From the NCBI RefSeq assembly GCF_016808335.1, contig NC_053137.1, positions 124,001 through 188,000 of the forward strand: a stretch of DNA of 64,000 bases. Direction: 5' to 3'. Positions within the stretch are counted from its first letter, which is position 1, and the number at the start of each line of letters is the position of its first letter. The position numbers were made by a program, and so were the translations under genes. The DNA comes from Panicum virgatum (taxonomy: Eukaryota > Streptophyta > Magnoliopsida > Poales > Poaceae). Shown here in pieces: positions 12,401-25,881 of this stretch. The notes beneath the pieces were generated by a model. It made no database searches. It saw nothing but the letters and a program-made list of their open reading frames with translations, and was not told the origin of the DNA.

Positions 12401-14057
12401 CCGCGCCTTCAACCCCAAGTACATCCTCGACTACTTCCGCCGCAACGGCCGCAACGGCTGGGTCTCCCTCGGCGGCGTGCTCCTCTGCTTCACCGGCACC
12501 GAGGCCCTCTTCGCGGACCTCGGCTACTTCAGCGTCCGCTCCATCCAGCTCAGCTTCGCCTTCGGCCTCGTCCCCGCCGTCCTCCTCGCCTACATCGGCC
12601 AGGCCGCCTTCCTCCGCCGCCACCCGGACCAGGTGGCCAGCGCCTTCTACCGCTCCACGCCGGAGGCCCTCTTCTGGCCCACCCTCGTGCTCGCCCTGGG
12701 CGCCTCCGTGGTGGGCAGCCAGGCCATGATCTCGTGCGCCTTCGCCACCATCTCCCACTCGCAGGCGCTGGGCTGCTTCCCGCGGGTCAAGGTGCTCCAC
12801 ACCTCGCGCCAGTACCAGGGCCAGCTCTACATCCCCGAGGTGAACCTCCTCCTGGCCGTCGCCGCCTGCGTCGTCACGCTCGCCGCCAGGACCACGGCCG
12901 TCATCGCCGAGGCGCACGGCATCTGCGTGGTGCTCGTCATGCTCGTCACCACGCTGCTGCTCACCCTGGTGATGCTTCTCGTGTGGCGGGTGAACGCCGC
13001 CTGCGTCGCGCTCTTCTTCGTCGTCTTCGCCGCCGCCGAGTCGGCCTACCTGTCCTCCGTGCTCTACCGCCTGGCGCACGGCGGGTACATCCCCGTGGCC
13101 ATGTCGGCGGCGCTCATGGGCGTCATGGTGCTGTGGCACTACGTGCACGTGCGGCGGTACGAGCACGAGCTGGGGCGCACGGTGTCGCACGAGAGCGTGC
13201 GGGAGCTGCTGGCGCGGCGCGACGTGGCGCGCGCGCCAGGCGTGGGGCTCTTCTACACGGAGCTGGTGCAGGGCATCCCGCCGGTGTTCCCGCACCTGGT
13301 GGACAAGATCCCCTCCGTCCACGCTGTGCTGCTCTTCGTGTCGGTGAAGCACCTGCCCGTGCCGCACGTGGACGCGGCGGAGCGGTTCCTGTTCCGGCAG
13401 GTGGTGGCTATGTCCGACGACGACGACCGCCGGGTGTTCCGGTGCGTGGCGCGGTACGGGTACCGGGACCCGCTGGAGGAGGCGAGGGACTTCGCGGGCA
13501 GCCTGGTGGAGCGGCTCCAGTATTACGTGCGGGACGTGAACCTGTACGGCGAGGCGGGCGCCTGCATCCTTGGGGTGAGCTACCCGAGCTCGCGCTGCGA
13601 CAGCATGCGGCGGCAGAGGTCCGTCGGCATCGGCAGCAACATGAACATGATGATGCGTCCGTCGGCGTCGTGCACGGAGCATCCGGCGCTGCAGCGCGCC
13701 TGCAGCAGGCCAGGCGTGTTCGCTGAGGAGATGCTGACGCCGGCGGAGTCCTTCTCGGAGCTGTCGCGGATGGGGAGCGTGGCCCAGGCGCAGGCGGCCA
13801 AGATCCAGCAGGTGAGCCTGGAGGAGATTGCTCGGATCGAGGAGGAGCAGCGCTTCATCCAGCGGGAGATGGACAAGGGGGTGGTGTACATCCTCGGGGA
13901 GGCCGAGGTGGTGGCGCGGCCGCACTCGTCGCTGCTCAACAAGCTCATGGTCAACTACGCCTACGCCTTCCTCCGCAACAACTGCCGCCAGGGGGAGAAG
14001 ATGCTCGCCATCCCAAAGTCGCAGCTGCTCAAGGTCGGAATCACATACGAGATCTGA
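9473..14057 (+). CDS. KT/HAK/KUP family potassium transporter, three exons, intact
   Basis: The exons are 9473-9902, 10074-10436 and 12235-14057, all with GT-AG borders, giving 871 residues, within the usual range for plant HAK proteins. The junctions rebuild the conserved blocks NDDGDGGTFALYSLISRHAK and KEKAPNLTTDQIVW. The family signature GVLYGDIGTSPLYVY (about residues 83-97, selectivity-filter region) is intact. So are GWVSLGGVLLCFTGTEALFADLGYFS, QAMISCAFATISHSQALGCFPRVKV and the C-terminal LLKVGITYEI. About 12 hydrophobic segments precede a cytoplasmic C-terminal domain. The family carries out proton-coupled high-affinity K+ uptake, usually at the plasma membrane. The compact exon structure and blocks look most like cluster I (HAK1/HAK5 type), but I cannot name the orthologue. 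The start lies in a good context (gatcgATGGCC). The 1798-bp second intron holds a short GT repeat and MITE-like debris. No disabling lesion is seen. Confidence 0.95.
10660..10790. repeat. MITE-like debris in HAK intron 2
   Basis: Repeated CAGCCA/CAGCA and TTTTCTCTC words ending in CAGCTAGCAGAACAGAG resemble one end of a common grass hAT-like MITE. No partner end or target duplication was found. Confidence 0.25.
11847..11868. repeat. (GT)n microsatellite in HAK intron 2
   Basis: Eleven uninterrupted GT units lie within the intron. Confidence 0.9.
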
Positions 14058-15255
<1,198 letters not shown>

Positions 15256-15424
15256 GCCTGTCTGTATACACGCACCATGTCAAGAACAATTTACACTGGA
15301 CAAGACTAGCATACTGTATGTATGTAGTAATACAGGAGTGGGTTTTTGGTGTGTAGTATTCCCATGGGAAATACAAATACATTAATTCCATCAGCAGCTT
15401 CCCTTGCATTTACATTTACTATAG

Positions 15425-17491
15425 CTAGAGATTGGCTGCGTGGACAGGCTTGTGATCGTCCATCCTGGCCTCAATGAGCTTCTCCCTCAGGCTCTGCTTG
15501 CTCTTGCTCTTGCTCTGCTGCGGCGGCGGTGCCCCTGCCATTGGTGGAGGTGGAGGCGGAGGCGCCCCCGGGGTCACGCGGTCCGAAGACGGCGACCAGC
15601 CGCCACCAGTCTTCCTCCTGCTCTCGGCGATGGCCGACCTCCAGAGCCTGCGTATCAGCGCCGTGTTCTTCCCCACGGACGACCGCCGGCTCGCGCCTGA
15701 CGCCATGCCGCTGTTCCCGTTGGCCACCGAAGCCGAGCGATCGCTGGTCCCCAACCAGCTGCACGAGTCCCTGCCTCCGTCGTAGTCCATGTCCATGTCG
15801 GCGGAGGAGCTGCCCCCATTGTCGACCTTTGCCAGGAAGAGGTCCGTCGCCGGGCTCACCGGCGACTGCATCATCGCGCTGGCGTTGGACGGCGCGGGGC
15901 TGCTGGTCTCCTCCTTGCGGCGGAAGTGCTCGAACACCGAATCCGCATCCACCTCATCCTCCTCCTCGTCGTCGTCGTGCTGGCTGCTGGCGCGGCCGCC
16001 GCCGCCGCCCCCGCGAGGCCTGAGCTCGGCGCTCGCCGCCGCCGCGGCATCGCTGATGATGAAGCGTGCCTCCCGCATGGGCGTGGACGAGTGGCACGAG
16101 CAAGTCCTCGTCCTCGTCCTGAGGAGGAACGCCTCCATCTCCGCCTGCAGGTGGGCGAGCTGCGCGTACTTGGCCTCGAGCGCGAGCTTGGCGTCGGCGA
16201 GCTTCATCTGCACGCGCTCCTCGCGCCAGACCTCCGCCATCTGCAGCATCCGGCGCTCCTCCTCCATCTCCTCCCGCATGCGCAGGCACTCCCGGCGCAG
16301 CAGCTCCACCTCCGCCTGGTCCTCCTCCACCTCCCGCGTGAGCTCCGAGCAGGCCTCCTCCATGAGCTCGCGGGCCTTGCGCTCCGTGTCGTAGCTCTGC
16401 GCCTGCTGCTTGGCCGACGACCTCACCTCCGCCAGCTCGCGCACCAGCCTGGCGTTGGCCTGCTCCAGCTGCCGCCGGTGAGCCCGCTCCTCCTTGAGGG
16501 CGGCGACGGCGCGGCGGGCCTTGTCCCGCACCCGGGCCTTCCAGGACGCCTTCTCCTCGGCCAGATCCCGCAGGAAGCGCTCCAGCCTCCTGGTCATGGC
16601 GCGCCGCTCCTCCTCGAGCTCGCTGATGTGGTCTCGCGCCTTCTCCAGCTCGGCCTCCATGAGGAGCATCAGAGGAGACGGCGATGATCGCGAGGCCCAC
16701 GCCCATTTTGTGGCCTTCTCCATCTGATATAGTAGTAATGATGATGATGGAGTTGGCAGTGCATGCGGTCAGAATTGAAGTTGCAGATGGCCAGACTCGA
16801 AGGAAATGGATCACCTTGTCTAAGATGCCGCCATGGTGGTGGTGGTGGTGGTTCCTCTTCCTAGCAGAGCAACATTGGCAGCAGCAATGGCTTCCCGTTC
16901 CAATTCCAGCTGCCAAGTGCTGCCGTTTGTTGGCAGGGGCAGGGCACCTCCTTCCTTCACCAAATTTGCTAATTCTCTGACAACAGAGAAGAACATTTCT
17001 TTAGGAACTAGTATCAACATGTCAGGACGTACTGAGCATCGCATCGCATCTTTTTTATTTTACATCTGTATACAACAAACAACTAATGCTAATCCGGTAC
17101 GCCTCCAGTTTCTTCTTTTTTTTTTCTTGGGCAACGCGATCACATTGAACAGGGGAGAAGGAGGAGGAAACAGGAAAGAAGGTGCATCATTCAGAGGAGA
17201 AGAGAGCGACGATCCTGATCTCAATCAAAGTTGACCCAGGAGGCATCCAATCAAACTGAAGGAAGGCAGCAGTCCAAAGCATAAGAAATCCCACGAGTGC
17301 AGGCAGATCTATCAAACTGCCTAAATAATCAATCGAATGCAGAGTAGAACATTCATTCTTCTTTTCATCATTAAGATAAGAAGAAGAAGAAACCAAAAAA
17401 GGAGGCATTTTTGGGGATCATCATCAGTCAAAAAGACAGGGCATCTTTGTTAGTAATTGCTAAGTCTGATGAGATGAAGAGCAATCCTCAT

Positions 17492-17522
<31 letters not shown>

Positions 17523-17792
17523 CAACACAAGACAAATCAAAGACAGCCGGGCGGCATGATGATGAAATGGAAATGGAAATGGAATCGGAATGGATCATCC
17601 ATCCATCAACATATATAATAATTAACATACCGCTTGGTTCTGGTTCTGGTTCTGGGCACCCCCGGCCGCCTTCATCCTCTGTGCGTGGCGCAGCCTCCAG
17701 AGCCCGGCGGCTAAGGCCCTGGCAGAGACAGGGACAGGGACAGAGGCATTGCGCCTCCTCCGGCGAGGGGTGGCGGAGGAGGAGGGGGTCAT
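15425..17792 (-). CDS. Coiled-coil protein of the At5g41620-like family, two exons
   Basis: Exon 1 (17792-17631) begins ATG ACC CCC and encodes a basic N-terminus ending with the family block SARALAAGLWRLRHA. The donor is GCG|GTATGT and the intron is 907 bp. Exon 2 (16723-15425) opens after ATATCAG with MEKATKWAWASRSS, matching the KATKWD block of the family, giving 486 residues. Residues about 75-260 form an unbroken Glu/Arg/Leu-rich coiled coil (LEEERRAMTRRLERFL ... MLQMAEVWREERVQMKLADAKL). The C-terminus ends with SLREKLIEARMDDHK, a conserved tail. The family is plant-specific and poorly characterised, with a structural or scaffold-like sequence. Exon 2 is strongly GC-rich, which produces long open frames on the other strand. 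An extra small exon inside the intron cannot be excluded. No lesion is seen. Confidence 0.85.
17492..17520. repeat. Poly-C tract (29 C) in intron of the coiled-coil gene
   Basis: A run of 29 uninterrupted C on the plus strand (G on the transcribed sense). It lies 110 bp inside the intron from the exon 1 donor. Confidence 0.95.
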
Positions 17793-18151
17793 GGGAAGAT
17801 CATTGGGAGGGAGGAGCCGAGGAGGAGGACGATGGCGGCCGGGCCGGACGGATCGAGTCAATATTATTCATTCATTTATTCCTAGCTTTGCTTGCTTGCT
17901 TTGTTAATGAATGATGAAATATAATGGATCCGATGTGGTTGTTGGTTTGCATTTCTGCCTGCGCATGTGACATGTCATGGGTGGAGTGACCAAGCGCCGC
18001 ATCACGAGGAGCCCAGCGCCAATTCGCCATCGCCATCGCCATCGCCATGGGGGAACACCCAACAGCGGCTTTCTATTTCAGGCGTGATAGGATACGACGA
18101 GTGACTGCAGTTTCTCCTCCGCGCTGGCTTTGCTATTCTTTCCTTTCTCAA

Positions 18152-18475
18152 GGCCGTGTTTGGTTGTAGGGTGAAAAAATTTTCACCCTACTTTTGACCA
18201 TTGATTACGAGTATTAAATAAAGTTTAATTACAAAATCACCTCCACAACCCCCTGTAAATCGCGAGACGAATCTAATGAGGCCTTTGACCGCGTGATTAG
18301 AGGATGATTACTGTAGTATTACTGTAGCAAATCATCAATTAATTACCGCCATTAGATTCATCGTAAAAAGTTACACCCGTCCCTGAAAAGATTTTGCAAA
18401 TAGATTTTATTTAGTACTCCATGCATACGAGATTCTCTTCTCGAAAAACGTGCGCAAAATTAACCAAACACGGCC
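18152..18475. mobile_element. Tourist-like MITE, 324 bp, target duplication CAA
   Basis: The ends are inverted repeats: GGCCGTGTTTGGTT at the left and AACCAAACACGGCC at the right. The three flanking bases are CAA on both sides (18149-18151 and 18476-18478). The three-base duplication and terminal motif fit PIF/Harbinger (Tourist) MITEs. It lies about 360 bp upstream of the start codon of the coiled-coil gene. Confidence 0.8.
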
Positions 18476-19726
18476 CAAGATTCTCTTTTCTCTAAACTAA
18501 GAGATGAGCGGAGAAGATCATTGGCCTTGCTCTAGTAAATTCGTTCTTCTTCTTCTCCCCTAGTAGTACGTATGCTAGTAGCTGCTAGGGGCTAGGCAAC
18601 AAAACACAACACTGTGTCTGTGCTGCAACCTGTGGATGATGGACCGACAGATAGATGCTGAGCTTGGATGGAAACGTACGTGTACCAAAGCAAAGCAGAG
18701 CAAAGCAAAGTTGGATTGGATGGATTCATCCGTCTTGGACTGGACCCCCACAATACAAGCAAGCAGGCACCGAATATTTGGGTCCTTGGCTCAATGCTGC
18801 TCATGCCACTGTACTATCTTCGAGTCTTGTCCGCCATCTAGTCCAGGAACATCTTTTTTTTTTTGAACAACTAAACCAGGAACATCTTTCATGATTGTTT
18901 TCCCTTCTTGTTTCGTTTGAGACATGAGAAAAAAAAACTTTCCCATGGTTATATCTATCTATATATCTTTGTATCAAAAAACTTATAAATAGAGTATTTA
19001 TTTACTTGTTGGGCAGCCAGCCAGAAGGTTGTTCTAAAGAAGCCACAATATTTATGTTGATTGGTAGTCATGACTCCTGACGGGTCCTTTTTGCTTCTGG
19101 ACGAGAGGATGATCCCGTTATTGCTTCTTGTGTTTCCTGCTTCTATTCTAGGAGTGCGCAGCAATGGCACGAGCAGTACGGTACTAGACCAACTGATTCA
19201 GTTCAAATAGACCAACCTGAATGACAACCAACCATGATTCAGAGCACAACAGCACCATTGCTTAACTGGCGCCGCCGACGCAAATACCAAGCCCAGGCCC
19301 CCAGGCCCTTCCAGGAAACACGCACGTCATTAGCCACTTGTACCGAGAGCAGCACACACCAATGCAAAGCTATAATAATAAGAGATACCATACCGTACCA
19401 GTGGACAAATAAATACTTAACAAGAACGCCACCATCACATGATCCATCTATCAGTATCAGACTTCCTGAGGCACCAATAATATGAATTGAACAATATGCA
19501 TGCGCATTTAGCATCTCACCACCCCACTTTCTCGCTATACAAAACCAATATAAATTATTGCTATCATTATATTATATATGCCTTACAACAAATTACGTGC
19601 ACTAATATATAGCTACCAGGAGATAACAAAAACACATGTGAACCTAGGAGCAAAAACTTCACTGCCACCTCCAGTTAGCTCTCCTGAATGAATATCAATA
19701 ATTGCCATCTGCCAAACTGGACCACG
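18476..19726. other. Intergenic, no gene recognised
   Basis: AT-rich, with short open frames only and no recognisable domain. It contains the 3' flank of the SPARK/GPI gene on its right side. Confidence 0.5.
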
Positions 19727-22700
19727 CTAAGCTTGTATCAAGAGCACCAGAACAAGGGAGGCCAAAGAAACCAGCAGCCTTAGCCTCAGATTCTTGTGGT
19801 TCCCACCTGTAAAAAGGAAAGGAACTGACACATCTTCTTGTATATGCATATGCCCCCAAAAGGAAAGTATCCTTTCAGCCCTACACATAAACACCAGAGA
19901 TCAAAGCACAAAATCTAGTTTCCTCACCATTCTGTGCCGATGTTGCGGCAGGTCGCTCTGGGATATTGACAGCTGTATACACAAGTACCAAAAATTACTG
20001 CAACAGCATAACAAGGACAAAGGCAAAGCGCCACAAAGACACAGTCAAGCACCGTAGGAAACCCATGACACAATATAACTATAAAGTCGTATATTTAAGC
20101 ATTCCTATGCCATCCAGCACAGCTAGGTAAACAGAAGTCCAGATCCAAGATGGAAGATTTAGAGGGTAAATGCAATTTTTACTATCTCATAAGGCTTATA
20201 TTGTTAAAACAAATAAAATGACTAATCTCTGAATCGAGATATATTAGAAATTGTCCTTACAGATACGAGGAGGATAAAATACGGCAACAAATTAAGAAGA
20301 TAGAAATGACTATATAGTCCCACAAGCAGTAAGCGAGGTGATACTGAATCACTGAACTTGCTTCCACAAACAAAACCACATATTTAGACTTCATAGCACA
20401 CTGATTCAGAAGAAAGGGGGTGAAACAAACTAGTGGAATACAATAGCAGGCTTCAGTATTTAATTTCATATTTTTCAAGTGTACAAGTGCTTTACCTAAT
20501 AGGATTTAATAAGAGAAAAACAGAAGAAGCTCATGTGTGTAAACATGTAAATAATAAATAAAACAATTAAGGTGCAAAGTATGTTCAGCACAGCAGGTAG
20601 ATAGCATACATTTATTGCATGATGAGGATGGTGCTTGCGTGGACGATGGCCATGGGGCCGCGATGTTATCATTCAGATCACATGTGAAACTAATCCCAGA
20701 AATGTGGTCAAAGGATGCATCCGAAGGCATACTTGGAAGGAGGCATCCAGATTCTGTGTAAAACCACGAGACCAATCACTACCAAGGAATATATCGATTT
20801 CTTTTGAGTACAGCTCTACACATTGGATGATGTGAAATCTAATGTAGTACGTTTGAGCATAAAAATGTTTACTAACAGCTGGGAAGTATTGCAGAATAAA
20901 TCTGTCAGGTAGGTAGGCAAAATATAAATCTACAAATCCTGATTACAGAAGCAATCTCTCAATGAAAACAAAGTAGCCATAATAGATGTGCTTAGAAATT
21001 CGGCTTCTACATGCAGTTCCATTTTTTTTAAACTGTCACGCAGTTCCATTTCTTTTAAAACTGTCATGCAGTTCCATTATACATAACTCCAATAATTAAT
21101 TTGTGCCAGAGCAGGATTGCTCCAGGGAAATTTAGGATGTTCAAATTTGATATAAGTTCCAGGTGAATCCTAGTCATCATTTCCAATTCCAAACAATAGT
21201 TCCTGCTCTTAATTCTACTTCTAAGAGAGCATACCATAATTTAATCCCTTGCAAAAACTAAATAGAAGAGCTTAAAAACTAAACAAGCAGATTAATGTGG
21301 TAAGGCATGTAAAATTAATTGAATGTTGCAAGGAAACATGGAATTCAGCCTCAACTCGGTCAGAGCATAGCATGCCATGAAAAGAAAATGGGCGCATTAG
21401 AACAAAGTAATAAAAAAACTTGAAAATATTAATTTACCTTGAGATCCAACTGTTTGTGAATCCAGTAGGGGGCAGGCATGCAAACACAATTGTTGAGAAG
21501 ATAGATAGATATTTCATCAGTTCAGTTGCCGATGTGAAGCAATGCAGAGCCAGAAGATAAATATGGTCCTTATGCATAATCAGTTGATAGTTCTTGAATA
21601 ACTTACTTACCTTGAAGTGAAAAATCCTTTAGTGTTATTTGACAAGAGCTATAGACATTCGTGCTGACGTTCATCTTTTGCAACTTTGCACCAAGAAACG
21701 AAGCACAATTTAAAGCTTGCAAGTTTGTTATGAAGCTTTGCTTTTGCAAATGGGCTACATAACTTAACATAGCCTTGCAACATGTAGTGCTGTTCTTGAT
21801 TGTTCCACCACACTCTTTTGCCACCTTACTTGTGTCAGGAAAGCTTAGCGGGCAAACTGGAGGGATAGATCAAGAATAGGCCCCTCAGTACAAAAACTTT
21901 TAACAGTGAACAATGGTGATAATACTCAAAATGTAGAAACATAATATAAATTGCTATTAAAGAATCAAGAATGTATATCCATCAGGTCCAATAAAACCTT
22001 AGTCCAATAAAATTTTGAAACTTAATACAAGCGCAGTTATGGCTATTCAAATCTTTCAACTCTTTTTTTGCCTCAAAAAAATGTGCCAAAGCTGTTGTTC
22101 TCTTAATCCAAATCATACATATTTCAGCACCATGACACCTAATGCCTTAGTGGCATATTGCTGACCCAAATTTGGAGTGAGAACCTTGCATTGGGTTCCT
22201 ATTGAGTTCCATGCTATCAATTTCAAATAGTACTATGAGAGAGCTCCAAAGAATCCACAGAGCAAAAGGAAAATTCAGACACCCTACATGGACTATTTAG
22301 TCTCTCGCTTTAAAGCATGGTCCTCTTTGCCCAAAAAGAAAAAAAAAGGTCCTTAAAGTTAAACTATCCTGCTGAAGTTCCTGAAAAGCTTGAACTCTTA
22401 CAATCTAGTCCATTATTGAAGTGTGCACCGGCTTTAATTAATTCTGTGATGTGCCCCTTTATGAATTCTATATTTGGATGTAGGCACTTTTTTCAACTTC
22501 AGAAATTCAAGCAGATCGATCTGCTTGGTAAAGAGGCCAATCACATGATGAGTAAATAAAATGATGCATGAACATGGTTTTCAACACCTATGTCTTAGAA
22601 GGTGTGGTCCATTTTACCTATTACAGTATAGCCAATAACTACGCTACAAGATGTTTAATTTTGTAAGCAAACTATAAGAGATGCAGGGAATATCATCAGA

Positions 22701-24100
22701 AGGTAACAACTGAAGAAATGAAAAGCACATTTGCATTAGTTTTCAGTTTGGAAAGCAAATTTGCATTAGTTCTCAGTTTGGAAGTACCTCCATTGACATT
22801 GCAGTTAGATATCTGCCTCAGCATTTGCTTTGCAGACGGTGGATCAAGCCTGCTTGACAACCATCTGAGAACAACGTTCCTGCAACTATCAATTTTGGGG
22901 CTCACAGAGTAGCTCGTCAAGCCTCCATCCTTGGATGAGATTTTCTGGGCAGCCTCGTTTATAGCATTCTGACATGTCTGGCTGCAGCATTCGTTAACAG
23001 GGTCGATCTTCCGACAGGCCTCAAGGAGCTTGGACGAGTCAACGACACTCTCAAACGAATCCATAGTGCTGACAGGGCATGATCCCTCGGTGACATTCGA
23101 GAGGTGGACCGAGCAAAGGCTGTGGAGATTATCGCTGGCGCCCTGGCTCAACAGCAGCTCCTGGACATCCGACAGGCAATAGTTGGCAACGGTGGGATCC
23201 AACGCAAGAGACCCTGTCTGCTTGCTAGACTGCCCTATGAGGATGGTCAGTGTTGCCTGAAGCTGGGGGCAGCAAATAACATTGGCCAAGAAAGGTGCAA
23301 ACGAGGTGAAGCAGTCGACAGCTGTGGTGGTCATCAGTTTATCGACAGCGGTGAAGTTCAATGTGCATTTCCCTGCATTAAGGAATTACCAGGCAGCTTG
23401 AGTTGGCATTGGCATTTGGCAAAGGCAAACTACAGTTGCAACTTGTTCAGTTGTCAAAACTTTTTTAGAGGTCCCCCAAGTCCCCAACCAATGCAAGCTT
23501 CAAAAGGAAGGAAAAGTAGGCTAGGGGCAGAGAGTGCAGAAATTAAACCTGAGAGCTTTGGCGTGCTGTTGTTAAAGAAGGGCGCGAGCGGAGCAGGCGC
23601 CAGGAAGGGAACAAATGGCTTCGGGGAACCGCTGGGGGAGAGCTCCGGCATGGGCATGAGGCCGCCGGGCGGGAGTTCCGGCATGAGGCCGCCGTCATTT
23701 TCCCCTGCGTGAACGATCCGGTGAGGCGGCAAGTGGGTCTGAGCAAATGCAGCCTCTGAATCGCGCACCAGCCCCAGCAAACCTGCACATTATCAAGGGG
23801 AGAGCACAGATCAGTGGCCTCTGTTCCTGGCATGGAGAACTGGTTGGATTCTCCCAGTCCCAGGCAGTGGCAGCCTCCCTGCTGCTGGTGGTGGATCAAA
23901 AATCAGCGAGGCAGCACAGGGAATGGAGGAGCACCCGGGAACGGGAAGGAAGCCAGAATCTATGGCCCCCGTACAGGGACTCAAATATTGGGGAAGAAAT
24001 AATAGGAGCGAGGAGGGGAGGAATCAGAAGCCGAGGCAGATGGCTACTCACAGAGGATGGAGAGGGCGGCTACCGCGAGGAGCCGCCCAGTCAGGGCCAT
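19727..24100 (-). CDS. GPI-anchored SPARK-domain protein (At1g61900-like), eight exons
   Basis: The exons are 24100-24052, 23782-23549, 23372-22788, 21856-21611, 21449-21438 (12 nt), 20753-20610, 19972-19928 and 19806-19727. All have GT-AG borders with matching phase (each junction falls after the first codon base), giving 464 residues. A signal peptide (MALTGRLLAVAALSILCLLGLV) comes first. A Pro-rich stretch (FLAPAPLAPFFN) follows, then a cysteine-rich SPARK region (CFTSFAPFLANVICCPQ, CGGTIKNSTTCCKAM, GCLLPSMPSD). It ends in a hydrophobic tail (LRLRLLVSLASLVLVLLIQA), as expected for GPI anchoring at the outer plasma membrane. The family's function is not established. An 18-base G run lies just upstream of the ATG (24193-24210). 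No lesion is seen. The 12-nt exon is inferred from splice motifs, frame and the family block VGSQ. Confidence 0.9.
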
Positions 24101-24192
24101 AGGGTGCCGCGGCAGCAGCGGGCGGCGGCGAACGGACGGAGAGGAGAGGAGGGGGGCGGCGCCGCTGTCTGCGCGAGCTCGCGGGGTAGGGA

Positions 24193-24210
24193 GGGGGGGG
24201 GGGGGGGGGG
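24193..24210. repeat. Poly-G tract (18 G) in the 5' leader of the SPARK/GPI gene
   Basis: Eighteen G on the plus strand (C on the mRNA sense), about 95-110 bp before the start codon. Confidence 0.9.
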
Positions 24211-24331
24211 TGGAAGTGGAGAAGAAAGTAGGCAGCTCGCTCGCTTTGAAAGGGAAGAGCTTGACGAAACATCAGGTACACCCAGGCCGACAAGAGATCC
24301 TCCTAGCACATCCCATTCCTTCCTTTGTTTG

Positions 24332-24617
24332 GGCCGTGTTTGGATGTGGAGGGGTAAATTTGCCCCAAGGCAAATATTTTATTCCAACCATTTTCCCCCA
24401 ACAATTTTACCCCATAAAGATGTTTGGATTATGGGAAAATATGGTTGGAGAATAGCATTTAATTGGTCATTTTACCCCCATTTGACACCTAAAGAGGGGT
24501 AAAGAAAAAAGGAGGGGTAAAACATTTACCTCAACAAGTTTTATCTCATGTTTGGATGTTTGAGGTAAAAAATAGATACTTTTACCTCTTTTACCCCTTT
24601 TCCATCCAAACAGGGCC
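24332..24617. mobile_element. Tourist-like MITE, 286 bp, target duplication TTG
   Basis: The ends are GGCCGTGTTTGGATG and CATCCAAACAGGGCC. TTG flanks both sides (24329-24331, 24618-24620). Internal AGGGGTAAA words recur in both orientations. It sits about 230 bp upstream of the SPARK/GPI start codon, inside the likely promoter. Confidence 0.85.
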
Positions 24618-24620
24618 TTG

Positions 24621-25881
24621 GTCTCTTTCTTTAAATATAAAAAACATGCAGTAATTCTAACTCAAGTTTATAGCTTTATTTAAAAAATTCAAAGCATGTT
24701 AGGGATAAGGTGAACATCTAATTACGTAAATCGGTTGAATATCAAAATTATTTTTCATTCAGGGTTCAGTTTGAAATGTGGAAACTGGCTGCTTGCTAGC
24801 TATGTGTTTAGTTTGAACTTCAAAGCTGTCTGTTTAGTTGCCCGAATAGCACTTTGAAAACTAGCTATGTGTTGCTACTTACTATAATTTATTTGGATCT
24901 GCTCTGCTAATCCCGTTATCTAGAAGGATTTAAATTGCACATCCCGTTGTTGGATACAGGCGGACCTGAAATTTTCGTTTTCTCATAGGGATTATTAAAA
25001 TTTTGATACTAATAAAAAACCCGTGGAAGAAAGAAGAAAGCGTATCTTGGGTGCGCTAGGTAAAAGATCATTTTTGGGTACACGTTTGCAGGTGGGCGTA
25101 GCGAGGGGACGGATGGGGAGTGCTGAGAATTGATGACGCCCACCCCATTTAATAGGCACATTAACGCCCTTCATTCAAGCCACGCCCCTCACCACCCTGT
25201 ACAGGACAAGCCTCGCTGCCAGGTGGGACCGATCGTCAGTAAATATTAAATACGCGGCCAAGTAGTAACTGCCCTGGCCGACCCCACGCTCGTTTCACTG
25301 ACCGGTGGGACCGGCCATTGGGCCCCTTCTCTCGAGGCGTGGGTGGGGAATACGTGCCGTGTGAAAGCAAAACCAGCCAGTCAATGTCATGATGCTCAAA
25401 GTCAACGATGAGCTTTGTGACTTGTGGGCTGGTGGCTGCCTACTTCTAGCTTTGACATGACAAAACTAGCTCAATAGGGAAAAAGTTAAATCACTCCAAC
25501 TATATACAAAGTTTAGATAACCCTCTAAATTATGGTTGGTTTATTTTACCTCCAAATTATGTCTTTTGATTCAAATTACCTACTAATATAATTTGTCTTT
25601 TTCATTTCTCAATGCATAGGTGAAGTTTTAAGTTGAGATTGTACAAGGTGACAGTACACATTATAACACATGTTAGAAAAAATAAATCATAACTTTTTAT
25701 CATTATAGTGCTATATTAGGATTATTAATAATAAATTAATCATTAGATTTCAAAATCATATGAAAAATAACATTTTTCTAATATGAATTGTGATGTGAAC
25801 TACTACTCTCTAAAATTTGAAACTAAAATCAAACTTGTGCATGGAGAAACAGAATAGATAAATCGTATTATATGGTTTTGT
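24621..25881. other. Intergenic, no gene recognised
   Basis: AT-rich sequence with a GC-richer stretch at 25080-25420 that has promoter-like words (GTGGGACC, GGGCCCC) but no exon after it. RRM1 and the first half of RRM2 of the RNA-binding protein that starts at 25882 are absent here. Confidence 0.5.

Noticed and set aside
12221..13726. A 501-codon plus-strand frame overlapping HAK exon 3
   Set aside because: It is an Arg/Pro-rich off-frame reading of the same exon with no recognisable domain.
15926..16916. Long open frames on both strands over the coiled-coil gene exon 2
   Set aside because: High GC leaves few stops. Only the minus frame 16723-15425 has the family blocks and splices to exon 1.
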